This document shows, in pieces, positions 17,580-26,278 of a stretch of 64,000 nucleotides of DNA (its first letter is position 1; the number at the start of each line of letters is the position of its first letter). The position numbers and the translations under genes were made by a program. The notes under the pieces were generated by a model. It ran no database searches, had not been told where the DNA came from, and worked only from the letters and a program-made list of their open reading frames with translations. Source of the DNA: Deltaproteobacteria bacterium (GTDB lineage Bacteria > JAMCPX01); contig JAMCPX010000008.1 of NCBI GenBank assembly GCA_023382265.1, positions 20,274 through 84,273 of the forward strand, given 5' to 3'.

Positions 17580-20549
17580 TTAACCTGCTTTAATATTATC
17601 TCTTATGGGAAGCGTTATAACAAATACCGTTCCCTCACCTTTTTTACTGTTAACCGAAATGTTACCATTATATTCTTTTATAATATTATAGCATATATTT
17701 AATCCCAATCCTGTACCTCTGCTTAATGGCTTTGTTGTAAAAAAAGGATCGAATATTTTGTCTACAACAGATGGATCAATACCTGTACCTGTATCCCTGA
17801 ACCGTATTTCAACAAAACCATCATTTACCGTCGTACTAATATCAAGCCTTCCACCTCCAGGCATGGCATCAAGTGCATTTAGAATAAGGTTTAAAAAAAC
17901 TTGCTGCATTTGATCCGCATTGACAAGTAACTCGGGAATGCCATCGGCATATTTGTTGAACTCTATGTGCTTAAATCTTTTATCGTATTTTACCAGACTA
18001 ATAGTGCGATCAATTATTTCTGATATATTAGAAACCGTTTTACCAGATGAATATACTCTTGCGAAATCTCCGAGACTCCTGACTATTTTGGCTATCCTTT
18101 CTATATGATTGTTTATTGTATTCAATGACTCAACTGTAAATGATATATCCTTCCTGGTATTAAACCTCAATATCCTCAGCTCCTGAACGAGGGAAAAAAT
18201 GGATGCAAGAGGATTACCTATTTCATGGGCAATACCAGCCGTTAATTTTCCTATGTTTGCTAACTTAGATGCCTGAAATAGCTGTTCCTCCATTTTCTTT
18301 TTCTCGGATATATCTTCAATAATGATAACAAAACCGCCAAGCGGGTCATTAAACAGGCTTGTTTTCACCCTAAATGTTTTCCCACCCTGATCTCTCAGGG
18401 TTAATTCGTTTTCTACGTTTTGCATGAAGACCCTGTTTGGGAGCCATGGCAGTAAGAGCAGTATAGATCTGCTCAGTGCTTCGGCTTTCTTAATGCCGCT
18501 TAATTGTTCCATCTCCCTGTTCCAGTAGTTTACCTTTAAAAACCCGTTCACCGTAATAATACCAACAAGTGCACTATCTATAATGTTCTCGCTGAACTTT
18601 TTAAGATACATCAATTCTCTGTTCCTCTCTGTGAGTTCCTGACGTGATGTCCTAAGGCTTCTTGTTATGTACTTAATGGATTCGGAGAGCTCCTCTCTTT
18701 CATTCTCTGTTAATACAAGCTTGTCCTCAAAGATGATCGACGACATGGGTATTCCTATTGCACTTGCAAGGACCATTTCTGCATCATTGCGCAGTTCAAA
18801 AAGTTCTCTCGGTGTGAGCTGCTCTCTGGTGGTATCCTTTCTGGTCAGAAAACGTTGAACAGCTTCGTATGCCTCTGAATGCCCTATATATTGTGCAAGC
18901 AGGTCTTCTATATCTGTTACATTATAAGAACTGCCAACGGTAAGCTCCTTTATTTTTTCATACGACTCAACGAATACGAGTGCCTGTATCTCTTCCTCTT
19001 TTGATCTTTTTGTAAACACTGATACCCCGATATAAAGCATTACATTAAACAACATACTCCATACGAGCGGGCCTGCCCATCTGCCAAGTCCATGTACACC
19101 GAACATCGTATCCGGATTTAATAACTTTGAGTCCATCATACGCCCGACTACACCGGTACGGGATATTATACCTGCTTTAACCATACCTGGCATCATAAGC
19201 ATATAGAACCACACTAAAAAACCTGCGATGAGCCCTGTTAAGGCGCCAGCCTTGTTTCCCCTTCTCCAGTAAAGCCCGAGAAAGAATGCAGGTGCGAAAA
19301 GGGATACGGCCTCGAACGACCTTAACCCTATATCTACGAGGCTATAAAACTCACCGATGTATGCGGCAAAAAGGTAGCCTAAAAATATGATCATAAGGAT
19401 TACCAGTCTTTTTATGTTGAGCACCCAATCATGGAACTGAGGCATGTTATGAAAGTTTACGAGACCGGGCATGACAATACTGTTCATGATCATAGTACTG
19501 AGTGCGATGGACGATACGATCATCATGCTCATCGCAGCAGAGAATCCTCCGATAAAGGCGAACAAGGAGAGAAAATGACTGCCATACTTTAATGGCAGAG
19601 TAAGGACAAAGTAATCAGCCCTATGTTCTGTCACGCCTTTAAGCAACCCTGCAAATGCAATGGGTAATACAAATATGTTAATCAAAAAAAGATAAAGAGG
19701 AAAAAGCCACATAGCCTTTGTAATATGCGATTCGTCATAATTCTCCACAACGGACATTTGGAATTGCCTCGGCAGGAATACGATTGCCATCATGGACAGA
19801 AAATTAAGGGCAAACCACTCGCCGTAGCTCGTTCCTGAACCATTACCGATTAAAAGAAGTTTTGAATATCCTGCATGCTTGATCTGTGAAAAGATATCGC
19901 CGAATCCATGAAACAAAAAATAGGTTACAAAGATACCTACCGATATAAATGCAATCAATTTAATAATGGATTCAAATGCTATAGCAAAAACAATACCACT
20001 GTGCCTTTCTGATGAATCAAGATGTCTTGCACCAAAGATAATGGCGAATATACTCACTCCAAATGTAATGCCCAGACCAACGATACCTGTGCTCGTCGAT
20101 TCACCTGTTATAATGGTAAAGGTGCTCATTATGGCATTGATCTGCAGACCAAGATAAGGAATAACCCCTATAACTGCTATAATGGTAACCACAGCGGAAA
20201 GTGTGAGAGATTTTCCGTACCTTGAACCTATGAAATCCGATATAGTTGTAATCCTATTTGCTTTCGTGATCCTGATAACCTTCTTCAGCACAACGGGCCA
20301 GAGCACAGCCATAAGGGTTGGACCTATGTAAATAGTCAGGAATGCAAGCCCTGAAGTAGCCGCCTTTCCAACACTTCCATAAAACGTCCATGAACTGCAG
20401 TATACTGCAAGAGATAACGAGTAAATGTACGGATTGTTTACTATGCTGCTGCCTGCTTTTTCTTTTCTCTCGGCATGGTATGCTATGATAAAAAGTATTA
20501 CCAGATAAGCCAGTGCGATAAAAAGGAGATATACGGAGTGGATATTCAT
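17580..20549 (-). CDS. Sodium/solute symporter-histidine kinase fusion (CrbS/CbrA-like)
   Basis: A 989-residue sensor kinase. Residues 1-520 form a sodium:solute symporter domain of about 13 helices. A STAC-like linker (D-I-E-D-L-L-A-Q-Y-I-G) is near 545-580, a PAS domain near 640-740, and the H-box I-A-H-E-I-G-N-P-L-A near 770. ATP-binding motifs include N-L-I-L-N-A-L-D-A-M, D-T-G-T-G-I and G-T-G-L-G-L-N. Related SSS kinases CrbS and MxtR control acetate use through acs in Vibrio and Pseudomonas. Here the partner regulator is NtrC-type. The kinase probably senses acetate or its transport. Confidence 0.9.
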   Translation of the reverse strand: MNIHSVYLLFIALAYLVILFIIAYHAERKEKAGSSIVNNPYIYSLSLAVYCSSWTFYGSVGKAATSGLAFLTIYIGPTLMAVLWPVVLKKVIRITKANRITTISDFIGSRYGKSLTLSAVVTIIAVIGVIPYLGLQINAIMSTFTIITGESTSTGIVGLGITFGVSIFAIIFGARHLDSSERHSGIVFAIAFESIIKLIAFISVGIFVTYFLFHGFGDIFSQIKHAGYSKLLLIGNGSGTSYGEWFALNFLSMMAIVFLPRQFQMSVVENYDESHITKAMWLFPLYLFLINIFVLPIAFAGLLKGVTEHRADYFVLTLPLKYGSHFLSLFAFIGGFSAAMSMMIVSSIALSTMIMNSIVMPGLVNFHNMPQFHDWVLNIKRLVILMIIFLGYLFAAYIGEFYSLVDIGLRSFEAVSLFAPAFFLGLYWRRGNKAGALTGLIAGFLVWFYMLMMPGMVKAGIISRTGVVGRMMDSKLLNPDTMFGVHGLGRWAGPLVWSMLFNVMLYIGVSVFTKRSKEEEIQALVFVESYEKIKELTVGSSYNVTDIEDLLAQYIGHSEAYEAVQRFLTRKDTTREQLTPRELFELRNDAEMVLASAIGIPMSSIIFEDKLVLTENEREELSESIKYITRSLRTSRQELTERNRELMYLKKFSENIIDSALVGIITVNGFLKVNYWNREMEQLSGIKKAEALSRSILLLLPWLPNRVFMQNVENELTLRDQGGKTFRVKTSLFNDPLGGFVIIIEDISEKKKMEEQLFQASKLANIGKLTAGIAHEIGNPLASIFSLVQELRILRFNTRKDISFTVESLNTINNHIERIAKIVRSLGDFARVYSSGKTVSNISEIIDRTISLVKYDKRFKHIEFNKYADGIPELLVNADQMQQVFLNLILNALDAMPGGGRLDISTTVNDGFVEIRFRDTGTGIDPSVVDKIFDPFFTTKPLSRGTGLGLNICYNIIKEYNGNISVNSKKGEGTVFVITLPIRDNIKAG

Positions 20550-20557
20550 CTTTGTCC

Positions 20558-20716
20558 TTAACTTATACGCAATATCAATGCAACAATGCCTATAAATAAC
20601 GCCCAGAATATGAAAAGATACATACTAACCCATGTTTGCACAATCTCAATAACAGGCCAGCTAAAGCCCAATAATCCAACTAAGAATATGAATATCCAGA
20701 GATCTCTACCCTTCAT
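20558..20716 (-). CDS. Small two-helix membrane protein upstream of the symporter-kinase
   Basis: A 52-residue protein with two hydrophobic segments (about 6-25 and 31-50) joined by a short P-V-I-E-I-V-Q-T-W-V stretch. Its stop codon lies 8 bases before the symporter-kinase start. Small membrane proteins next to sodium:solute symporters are common, some serving as accessory subunits, and that is the likely role. The ribosome site (AAGGGG) is rather far from the ATG. No named family was recognised. Confidence 0.6.
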   Translation of the reverse strand: MKGRDLWIFIFLVGLLGFSWPVIEIVQTWVSMYLFIFWALFIGIVALILRIS

Positions 20717-20892
20717 ATAATACACAACCCCTTTTTACATAATCAGTTTAACCCTCTAACCCCGGATTTGCAATAATTGAATTTATGAGTTTCTCCATTC
20801 TGTTTCGCTTCATTCATGATGCCGTCGAGCGAGTTCCGTGGATACAGGAACAGACTGTTTGTGACTGGGGATAATATGATAATTCGTAAATT

Positions 20893-20930
20893 TTTATAAA
20901 AAAGGACATAGTATAAAACCATGTCCTTTC
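20893..20930 (-). terminator. Rho-independent terminator after the satP-acs-porin operon
   Basis: On the minus strand AAAGGACAT, an 11-base loop and ATGTCCTTT form a perfect 9-bp stem followed by a T-rich run. It lies 16 bases past the porin stop codon, isolating this operon from the sensor operon downstream. Confidence 0.85.
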
Positions 20931-20945
20931 CAACCTGTTTTACTT

Positions 20946-22172
20946 TTAAAAGAGTATTTGAAATTGCACTGTAGCTATATCCTGACCATGTGTGTCCACA
21001 CCGGCGATCTTGCTGCTTTCACTGTCAACCAAATACTCTGCTTTTATATTTGCCTCGTGTTCTTTTATCCAGTAATTCACGCCAAAGTGGTATCTTGTAA
21101 AATTAAGATATGTACCGCTGGCGGGTGTCTGTGAACTTGTAAAACTGTCAATCTTGATAACAGGCTCAAGCCTTCCCCATCCTATAACCCATGGAAACAG
21201 GTAACCCAGTTCTACATAATAAGCTGTCCCATCGTCATAATTAAGGTTATCATAATTATATCTCAGGTATGCTGCCTGTGCTGTAATGACCCCGCTGTCT
21301 ATGGAGGGATAGGCAATAGGATAATCAAGGAACACATCCACATCGTAGGCGCTGTAATTACCGACCTTTGTAAAATTAACGTTGCTTGGGTCATCAGATA
21401 TTGAATTTGGTTCTTCATCATAACTTGCACCGACCGAAAGAATCTTCTTTGCGCCCAGGTATGTGCCGGCATAGAAAAAACCAAGTACATCATCCGTGTC
21501 AAACACATTGTACTGTACCCTTCCGGTAAACCTCTTACTGTCACTCGGATTTAATACTGCCGCGGGTTCACCTGTGGTGGTTGTTGTTACCCTGGAGGTC
21601 TGCGCATCTACACCGTTCGATACAAGTGCTATGTAATTCAGGTGTCCATTGATCAGAAAACCGCTCAGTTCAGCACCAAAAACCCTTCCCACTACACTGC
21701 CGTTTACCGGGTACCTTCCGAATACAGAAGATATGTCATAATCCACCGGGAGCAATGAACTCGCTGCCTGCCTGCCGTTATGAGAGAATGGGAGCAGCAG
21801 CATGCCAGTGTCAAGCTTTACATCATTCCTGTAAAGGTGCAGCGTGATGTAAGCATCCTGAATAAAGAAACTCGGATTGGTGTTACCCCTTTTGCCGTAA
21901 TCCGGCTCATCGGTCTCGACAAAATAATTTACAAACGGTGTTACATTACCGAAAAGAAGAATCCTTGCCCTCCTGACAAAGAAGTCCCCTGCCCAGCCTT
22001 GCCTGTTATTAGTTGCGTCCTGTTCTGCCTGAGACTGTATCTGTAATAGGAACTTTACGGTAGTTGATGCGTCTTTACTTTCTGTAATTGTTACAGCGTA
22101 TGAACTTCGTATACCACTAAACGCCAATAACAATGCAACTACGATTGTTAAAACCCATAAACCATGTTTCAT
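20946..22172 (-). CDS. Outer-membrane porin, OprO/OprP-like
   Basis: A 408-residue beta-barrel protein with a signal peptide (K-H-G-L-W-V-L-T-I-V-V-A-L-L, cleaved after S-Y-A at about 26). F-F-V-R-R-A-R-I-L-L-F-G near 56-67 and F-F-I-Q-D-A-Y-I near 91-98 resemble the phosphate-selective porin O/P family. It ends in a terminal aromatic residue as barrels do (Q-F-Q-I-L-F). The ATG at 22172 is chosen because AAAGGAGG lies just upstream; an in-frame start at 22211 would overlap acs. As last gene of satP-acs-porin it may admit short-chain acids. Confidence 0.8.
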   Translation of the reverse strand: MKHGLWVLTIVVALLLAFSGIRSSYAVTITESKDASTTVKFLLQIQSQAEQDATNNRQGWAGDFFVRRARILLFGNVTPFVNYFVETDEPDYGKRGNTNPSFFIQDAYITLHLYRNDVKLDTGMLLLPFSHNGRQAASSLLPVDYDISSVFGRYPVNGSVVGRVFGAELSGFLINGHLNYIALVSNGVDAQTSRVTTTTTGEPAAVLNPSDSKRFTGRVQYNVFDTDDVLGFFYAGTYLGAKKILSVGASYDEEPNSISDDPSNVNFTKVGNYSAYDVDVFLDYPIAYPSIDSGVITAQAAYLRYNYDNLNYDDGTAYYVELGYLFPWVIGWGRLEPVIKIDSFTSSQTPASGTYLNFTRYHFGVNYWIKEHEANIKAEYLVDSESSKIAGVDTHGQDIATVQFQILF

Positions 22173-22185
22173 ATATCCTCCTTTA

Positions 22186-24291
22186 TTATTTTTCTTCCCC
22201 GAAATGCTCAAGGTCTTCCGGTGCTTTTTCCTCGGTTACCTTGTCCTTGCCCTGAACAAGTACGCGGATCTTTTCGACAATATCTGCATTGGCAAGTGTG
22301 GTAACATCACCCACATTAAACCTGTTTGAAATGGCTGAAAGCACCCTGCGCATGATCTTACCAGAACGTGTCTTCGGCATGTCCGGCACTATGTATATGT
22401 TTTTAGGCCTTGCAATCTTGCCGATCACACTCTCAATGGTTGCCACTATTTTTTGTGCTATCTTTTCTCCCTGATTTTCATAACCTGGCTTTAAAGCTAT
22501 ATAAACAACAGGTACTCTTCCTTTCACCTCGTCCACCACCGGCACAACAGCTGCTTCTGCAACCTCAGGGACTGTCAGACAGGCTGATTCCAATTCCTTT
22601 GTTCCAAGACGGTGGCCTGCTACATTGATTACGTCGTCAATCCTGCCGAGTATCCTGAAATACCCGTCTTCAGCCTCCATGGCACCATCACCGGCAAAGT
22701 ACGGCCAGTCTCTCCAATCCGTGCTGTTTTTATTCTTGCAGTACTTCTCGTAATAGGTTTTTACAAAACGATCCGGATCCCCCCATATTGTCTGGAAAAT
22801 ACCGGGCCATGGGTTCCTGATACAAATGTTCCCTGCCCTGCCCGAGCCCTTTTCGATCTCTTTGGCATTCTCGTCATAAATAACAGGGTATATGCCGGGC
22901 ATGCCAGGGCCCGCACTGCCTGGTTTCATTGGTTTGATCGCCGGAATAGTACTGCATAAAAACCCGCCGTTCTCAGTCTGCCACCATGTGTCGACTATAG
23001 CGGCCTCTTTCTTTCCTACTTCATAGTAGTACCATCTCCAGACATCGGGCTCTATCGGTTCTCCAACGGTTGTCATGTGCTTGAAATGATAATTGTACTT
23101 AGCCGGCTCGTTCGGGCCTGCCTTCCTTAACATGCGTATGGATGTCGGTGCCGTATGAAAGATGTTTACGTTAAGACGCTCGGCGATCCTCCATGGCCGT
23201 CCGGCATCGGGATACGTCGGAACACCTTCGTACATAACGCTTGTTGCCGCAAGCGCAAGAGGTCCATACACGATGTACGAATGTCCGGTAATCCATCCTA
23301 TATCCGCCATACACCAGTACACGTCTTCCGGATGAATATCCTGTATATATTTGGACGTTCCTGCTACGTACGAAAGATACCCTCCTGTGCTGTGCTGGGC
23401 ACCCTTCGGCTTGCCTGTGGTGCCGCTTGTATACATGATAAACAGCGGTGCCTCCGCAGGCATTGATATCGGTTCCACCCGTGCGCCCTTGAATTCTTTA
23501 AGCAGATCGTCGATAAAGAAATCTCTGCCCTTTATCATGGGAGACTTCGATGCATATTGTCCTTTGTGTCTTCTCCATACGAGTACCTTGTCAACCTTCT
23601 GACCAAGTTCTTCTGCCCTTTTCACCGCTATGTCCGCATTAGCTTTATGATCTATAAGATTGCCGGACCGATAATAACCGTCTATTGTCACAAGAACCGT
23701 ACTCTGTGAATCCTGAATCCTGTCACCGCATGCCTGTCCGCTGAAGCCACCGTACACCTCGGAATGGATGATACCTAGCCGTGCACTTGCAAGCATTGAT
23801 ATCGGCAATTCCGGCACCATGGGCAGGTGAAATGTTATTCTATCACCGGTTTTTAGGCCTGCAAAATCTCTCAGCAGTGCGGCAAATTCATTAACCCTTA
23901 CAAAAAGCTCCTGATAGGTAATAACGGCATCCGATTCCTCTTCTGTCTCCGGTACCCAGATAAGAGCCGCTTTGTTTTTATACTTCTGAAGATGCCGGTC
24001 CACACAGTTATAACTCGCATTCAATTTGCCGCCTACAAACCATTTCCAGAATGGAGGGTTGCTTGTATCAAGGGTTGTATGCCAGTAGTGGTCCCACGTG
24101 AGCATGTCCGCATATTCTTTAAAACATTCTGGAAAATGCTTCTCGCTAAAACGTTCGTATATATCAGGATCTGCCATGTTTGCCTGGGCAACAAAGGTTG
24201 TAGGCGGATAGATAAGCTCTTCCTCCTTCCAGTGTACGGCAATCTCTGCCTCGCTAAATCCCCTTCCGTTCTGCTTGATTTCGTTTGCCAT
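22186..24291 (-). CDS. acs: Acetyl-CoA synthetase, AMP-forming
   Basis: A 701-residue ANL-superfamily enzyme activating acetate to acetyl-CoA via acetyl-AMP. Motifs include Y-T-S-G-T-T-G-K-P-K-G (A3), D-T-W-W-Q-T-E-N-G-G (A5), the hinge region G-R-I-D-D-V-I-N-V-A-G-H-R-L-G, and the acetylatable Lys in T-R-S-G-K-I-M-R-R. The open frame extends 40 residues further upstream, but that part looks non-homologous and overlaps satP; the ATG at 24291 follows AAAGGAGG by 11 bases. It lies between satP and a porin in a sigma-54-controlled unit. The substrate could also be propionate. Confidence 0.92.
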   Translation of the reverse strand: MANEIKQNGRGFSEAEIAVHWKEEELIYPPTTFVAQANMADPDIYERFSEKHFPECFKEYADMLTWDHYWHTTLDTSNPPFWKWFVGGKLNASYNCVDRHLQKYKNKAALIWVPETEEESDAVITYQELFVRVNEFAALLRDFAGLKTGDRITFHLPMVPELPISMLASARLGIIHSEVYGGFSGQACGDRIQDSQSTVLVTIDGYYRSGNLIDHKANADIAVKRAEELGQKVDKVLVWRRHKGQYASKSPMIKGRDFFIDDLLKEFKGARVEPISMPAEAPLFIMYTSGTTGKPKGAQHSTGGYLSYVAGTSKYIQDIHPEDVYWCMADIGWITGHSYIVYGPLALAATSVMYEGVPTYPDAGRPWRIAERLNVNIFHTAPTSIRMLRKAGPNEPAKYNYHFKHMTTVGEPIEPDVWRWYYYEVGKKEAAIVDTWWQTENGGFLCSTIPAIKPMKPGSAGPGMPGIYPVIYDENAKEIEKGSGRAGNICIRNPWPGIFQTIWGDPDRFVKTYYEKYCKNKNSTDWRDWPYFAGDGAMEAEDGYFRILGRIDDVINVAGHRLGTKELESACLTVPEVAEAAVVPVVDEVKGRVPVVYIALKPGYENQGEKIAQKIVATIESVIGKIARPKNIYIVPDMPKTRSGKIMRRVLSAISNRFNVGDVTTLANADIVEKIRVLVQGKDKVTEEKAPEDLEHFGEEK

Positions 24292-24394
24292 AGATTTATT
24301 ATCCTCCTTTTTGGATGTTTTATTTTGTACTGCTCTTTTAACACTTCCAGCATGCTTAGCCGGCTTCATAAAAGACGTATGTCCTGCCTTGTAC

Positions 24395-24991
24395 CTATTT
24401 AACAGGACCAACCGGCCATACTACGCTGCCATAAACTTCATTCAAAACCTGAGCAAGACCCGTATAAATTGCGGATAACCCGCAAATGATCCCTTCATAC
24501 CCTGCTATTACATGGATTATCTTACTGCCGGTTGCATCACCGGCCGCAAGTAAGAAAAACAAAACGAACAATGTGAAAAATACGAATTGAAGAGCTTTGT
24601 TCAGTCTCAATGTTCCGATGTACATGACCAGCGTAAAAATACCCCATAGGATCAAATAAGCAACCATCCCGCCTGTATCCTGACCTCCAATCCAACCCCA
24701 TTTTCCGAAGAAAATGAGCGCAACAAGGGTCAGCCAGAAAAGTCCGAAAGATGTAAATGCAGTGGCACCAAAGGTATTTTTTTTCTTCCATTCTTCAATA
24801 CCTGCAATAACCTGGGCTATGCCCCCGTAGAAAACACCCATCGCCATGATCATGCTTCCAAGAGAAATGATCCCGGCATTCGCAAGATTCAAAAGTACTG
24901 TTGTCATGCCAAAACCCAATAAGCCCAATGGTGCCGGATTTCCTGTTGTGTCCTGAATTGCGGTTAAAACTACCTGTTTTTCTTCTGACAT
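24395..24991 (-). CDS. satP: GPR1/FUN34/YaaH family acetate transporter
   Basis: A 198-residue protein with six predicted helices and the family motif N-P-A-P-L-G-L at about 18-24. Relatives (SatP/YaaH) carry acetate or succinate across the inner membrane. A strong AAGGAGG precedes the ATG. It is the first gene after the sigma-54 promoter and feeds acetate to the acetyl-CoA synthetase encoded next. It is related to, but not the same as, the symporter domain of the sensor kinase. Confidence 0.88.
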   Translation of the reverse strand: MSEEKQVVLTAIQDTTGNPAPLGLLGFGMTTVLLNLANAGIISLGSMIMAMGVFYGGIAQVIAGIEEWKKKNTFGATAFTSFGLFWLTLVALIFFGKWGWIGGQDTGGMVAYLILWGIFTLVMYIGTLRLNKALQFVFFTLFVLFFLLAAGDATGSKIIHVIAGYEGIICGLSAIYTGLAQVLNEVYGSVVWPVGPVK

Positions 24992-25057
24992 AAACTACCT
25001 CCTTTAAAAATATTATTTTTTTCTGATATCAATCATATTCCCCTAAACAGGAAATAA

Positions 25058-25073
25058 AGCATGATAAGTGCCA
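25058..25073 (-). promoter_or_regulatory. Sigma-54 (-24/-12) promoter of satP-acs-porin
   Basis: The minus strand reads TGGCACTTATCATGC, with the obligatory GG and GC exactly 10 bases apart and one mismatch to TGGCAC-N5-TTGC. Transcription should begin near 25047, leaving about 55 bases of leader before satP. Confidence 0.75.
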
Positions 25074-25149
25074 GAGTGTGATAGTTTATTTTAATTTATA
25101 TTTTATAATAAGTTGCATGGGTATAAAGGATCTAATAGACATTTATAGT

Positions 25150-25194
25150 GTAACTTTAAGTAATCCATTAATATACTTTATTACTTTAGGTAAC
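25150..25194. promoter_or_regulatory. Two candidate enhancer (UAS) sites for the NtrC-type regulator
   Basis: GTAACTTTAAGTAAT (25150-25164) and ATTACTTTAGGTAAC (25180-25194) are each quasi-palindromic and also inverted copies of each other (12 of 15). Their centres are 30 bases apart, close to three helical turns, at about -110 and -140 from the predicted satP start site, where NtrC-type activators bind. Confidence 0.5.
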
Positions 25195-25309
25195 AACAAT
25201 ATAGAAAACCGGAAACAGCGGCCTCTGCTTTCAATGCAATTCACACATAACATGTTAGCTACGGAAATCAAAAGAATGCATTTCTGAGATTAGACAAAGG
25301 TTTGACTTA

Positions 25310-26217
25310 ACAGGCTGTTGAAAAACTAAGTATTCTCAAAGCAATTTAATCCCTCAAATTGCGTTCTGTTAATATTTTGGGTTAACCGGCAAAATAATTC
25401 CGATAATCCAGTCATTTGAGGCCATCTCTTTGAGAGCCTTTTAACCACCACAAGCCGTGCATCAGTATATGTATACGATCGGTCAGTATCGTTTATTGTG
25501 GGTGCATGTCGAGGTTTACATGGGATATGCTTCGGGGAGGGAATTTTTAAGGGAAATATGCTCTGCCAGTGCTGCAAACCTCGAAAGTTTAGTAAAGGGT
25601 CATGTATCAAAAAGCTCTACAATTATAACTGATAGCTGGGTGAGTATAATGGCTTAAAAAGACTCGGATATAACCATAAACCCGTAAAATTAAATACTCC
25701 AGAGGACGCAAGCAAACAACTTCCGAAGATACATATTGCATTCGCAAATCTGAAAGCATGGATCACTGGTACATATAGGTTTGTATCGAAAAAGCATTTA
25801 CAGAACCGGAAAAGCCGTACTATCCGAATCTTGTAAGGCGAACATCTATCGTTAAAACGGCGTTCTTAGGATCGGTCGTTTTTGTCAGTGGTTTAGTGTT
25901 GATCGGAGTTGTGCCAGATCTTATCAAAAAATATAGAACGGAGGTCAGGAAATGATTTACAGTATAAAAATAATAATATACCCTCTTAAAAATGAAGTCC
26001 GTTATAGCTATTTCTATCATTTATATTTTTATAGAAATAATACAAATAATGAAAAGTGAAAGTTCAGACAAGAGATTGCAAAATCAACGAACACAAAAGA
26101 AGCCATTGGACTGGATTCTTTTAAAATGACAACTTTCCTAAGTAGTATAAAAAGTCATGTGGAAAAAGGTGGATAGGTGTTATATTCTTTTTTAAGAGGA
26201 GTTTTTCAACAGCCTGT
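25310..26217. mobile_element. Decayed insertion sequence, IS1595/ISXO2-like, with 18-bp inverted repeats
   Basis: Perfect inverted repeats ACAGGCTGTTGAAAAACT (25310-25327) and its complement (26200-26217) bound 908 bases that carry no intact gene. The interior contains transposase debris described at 25483-25810. No target duplication is visible next to the ends. The right third (about 25840-26200) shows nothing recognisable, so it may include other inserted or diverged sequence. Confidence 0.7.
25483..25810 (+). pseudogene. Frameshifted IS1595-family (ISXO2-like) transposase remnant
   Basis: Three frames must be joined to read it. I-V-G-A begins the catalytic core near 25494. A-S-A-A-N-L-E-S-L-V-K then leads to S-T-I-I-T-D-S-W in a second frame. 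Y-N-G-L-K-R-L-G-Y-N-H-K-P-V, followed by P-K-I-H-I-A-F-A-N-L-K-A-W and T-G-T-Y-R-F-V-S-K-K-H-L-Q, lies in a third. This order matches the DDE core of ISXO2-like transposases. The N-terminal zinc ribbon and the C-terminal end are not recognisable, so the element cannot transpose itself. Confidence 0.65.
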
Positions 26218-26278
26218 CAAAATGTGAAATAAAACAGACTCGATAAGTGTTAAATGCACAAATTAAAAAGGTAGTCGA

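Larger units (their letters stand above)
24992..25309. other. Intergenic regulatory region upstream of satP
   Basis: This AT-rich stretch holds the sigma-54 promoter and the paired dyads listed separately. No convincing protein-coding frame was found in it. Confidence 0.6.

Noticed and set aside
25326..25610. A 94-codon minus-strand frame inside the insertion-sequence remnant
   Set aside because: It is the opposite strand of the transposase remnant, which reads sensibly on the plus strand; the minus frame has no family features.
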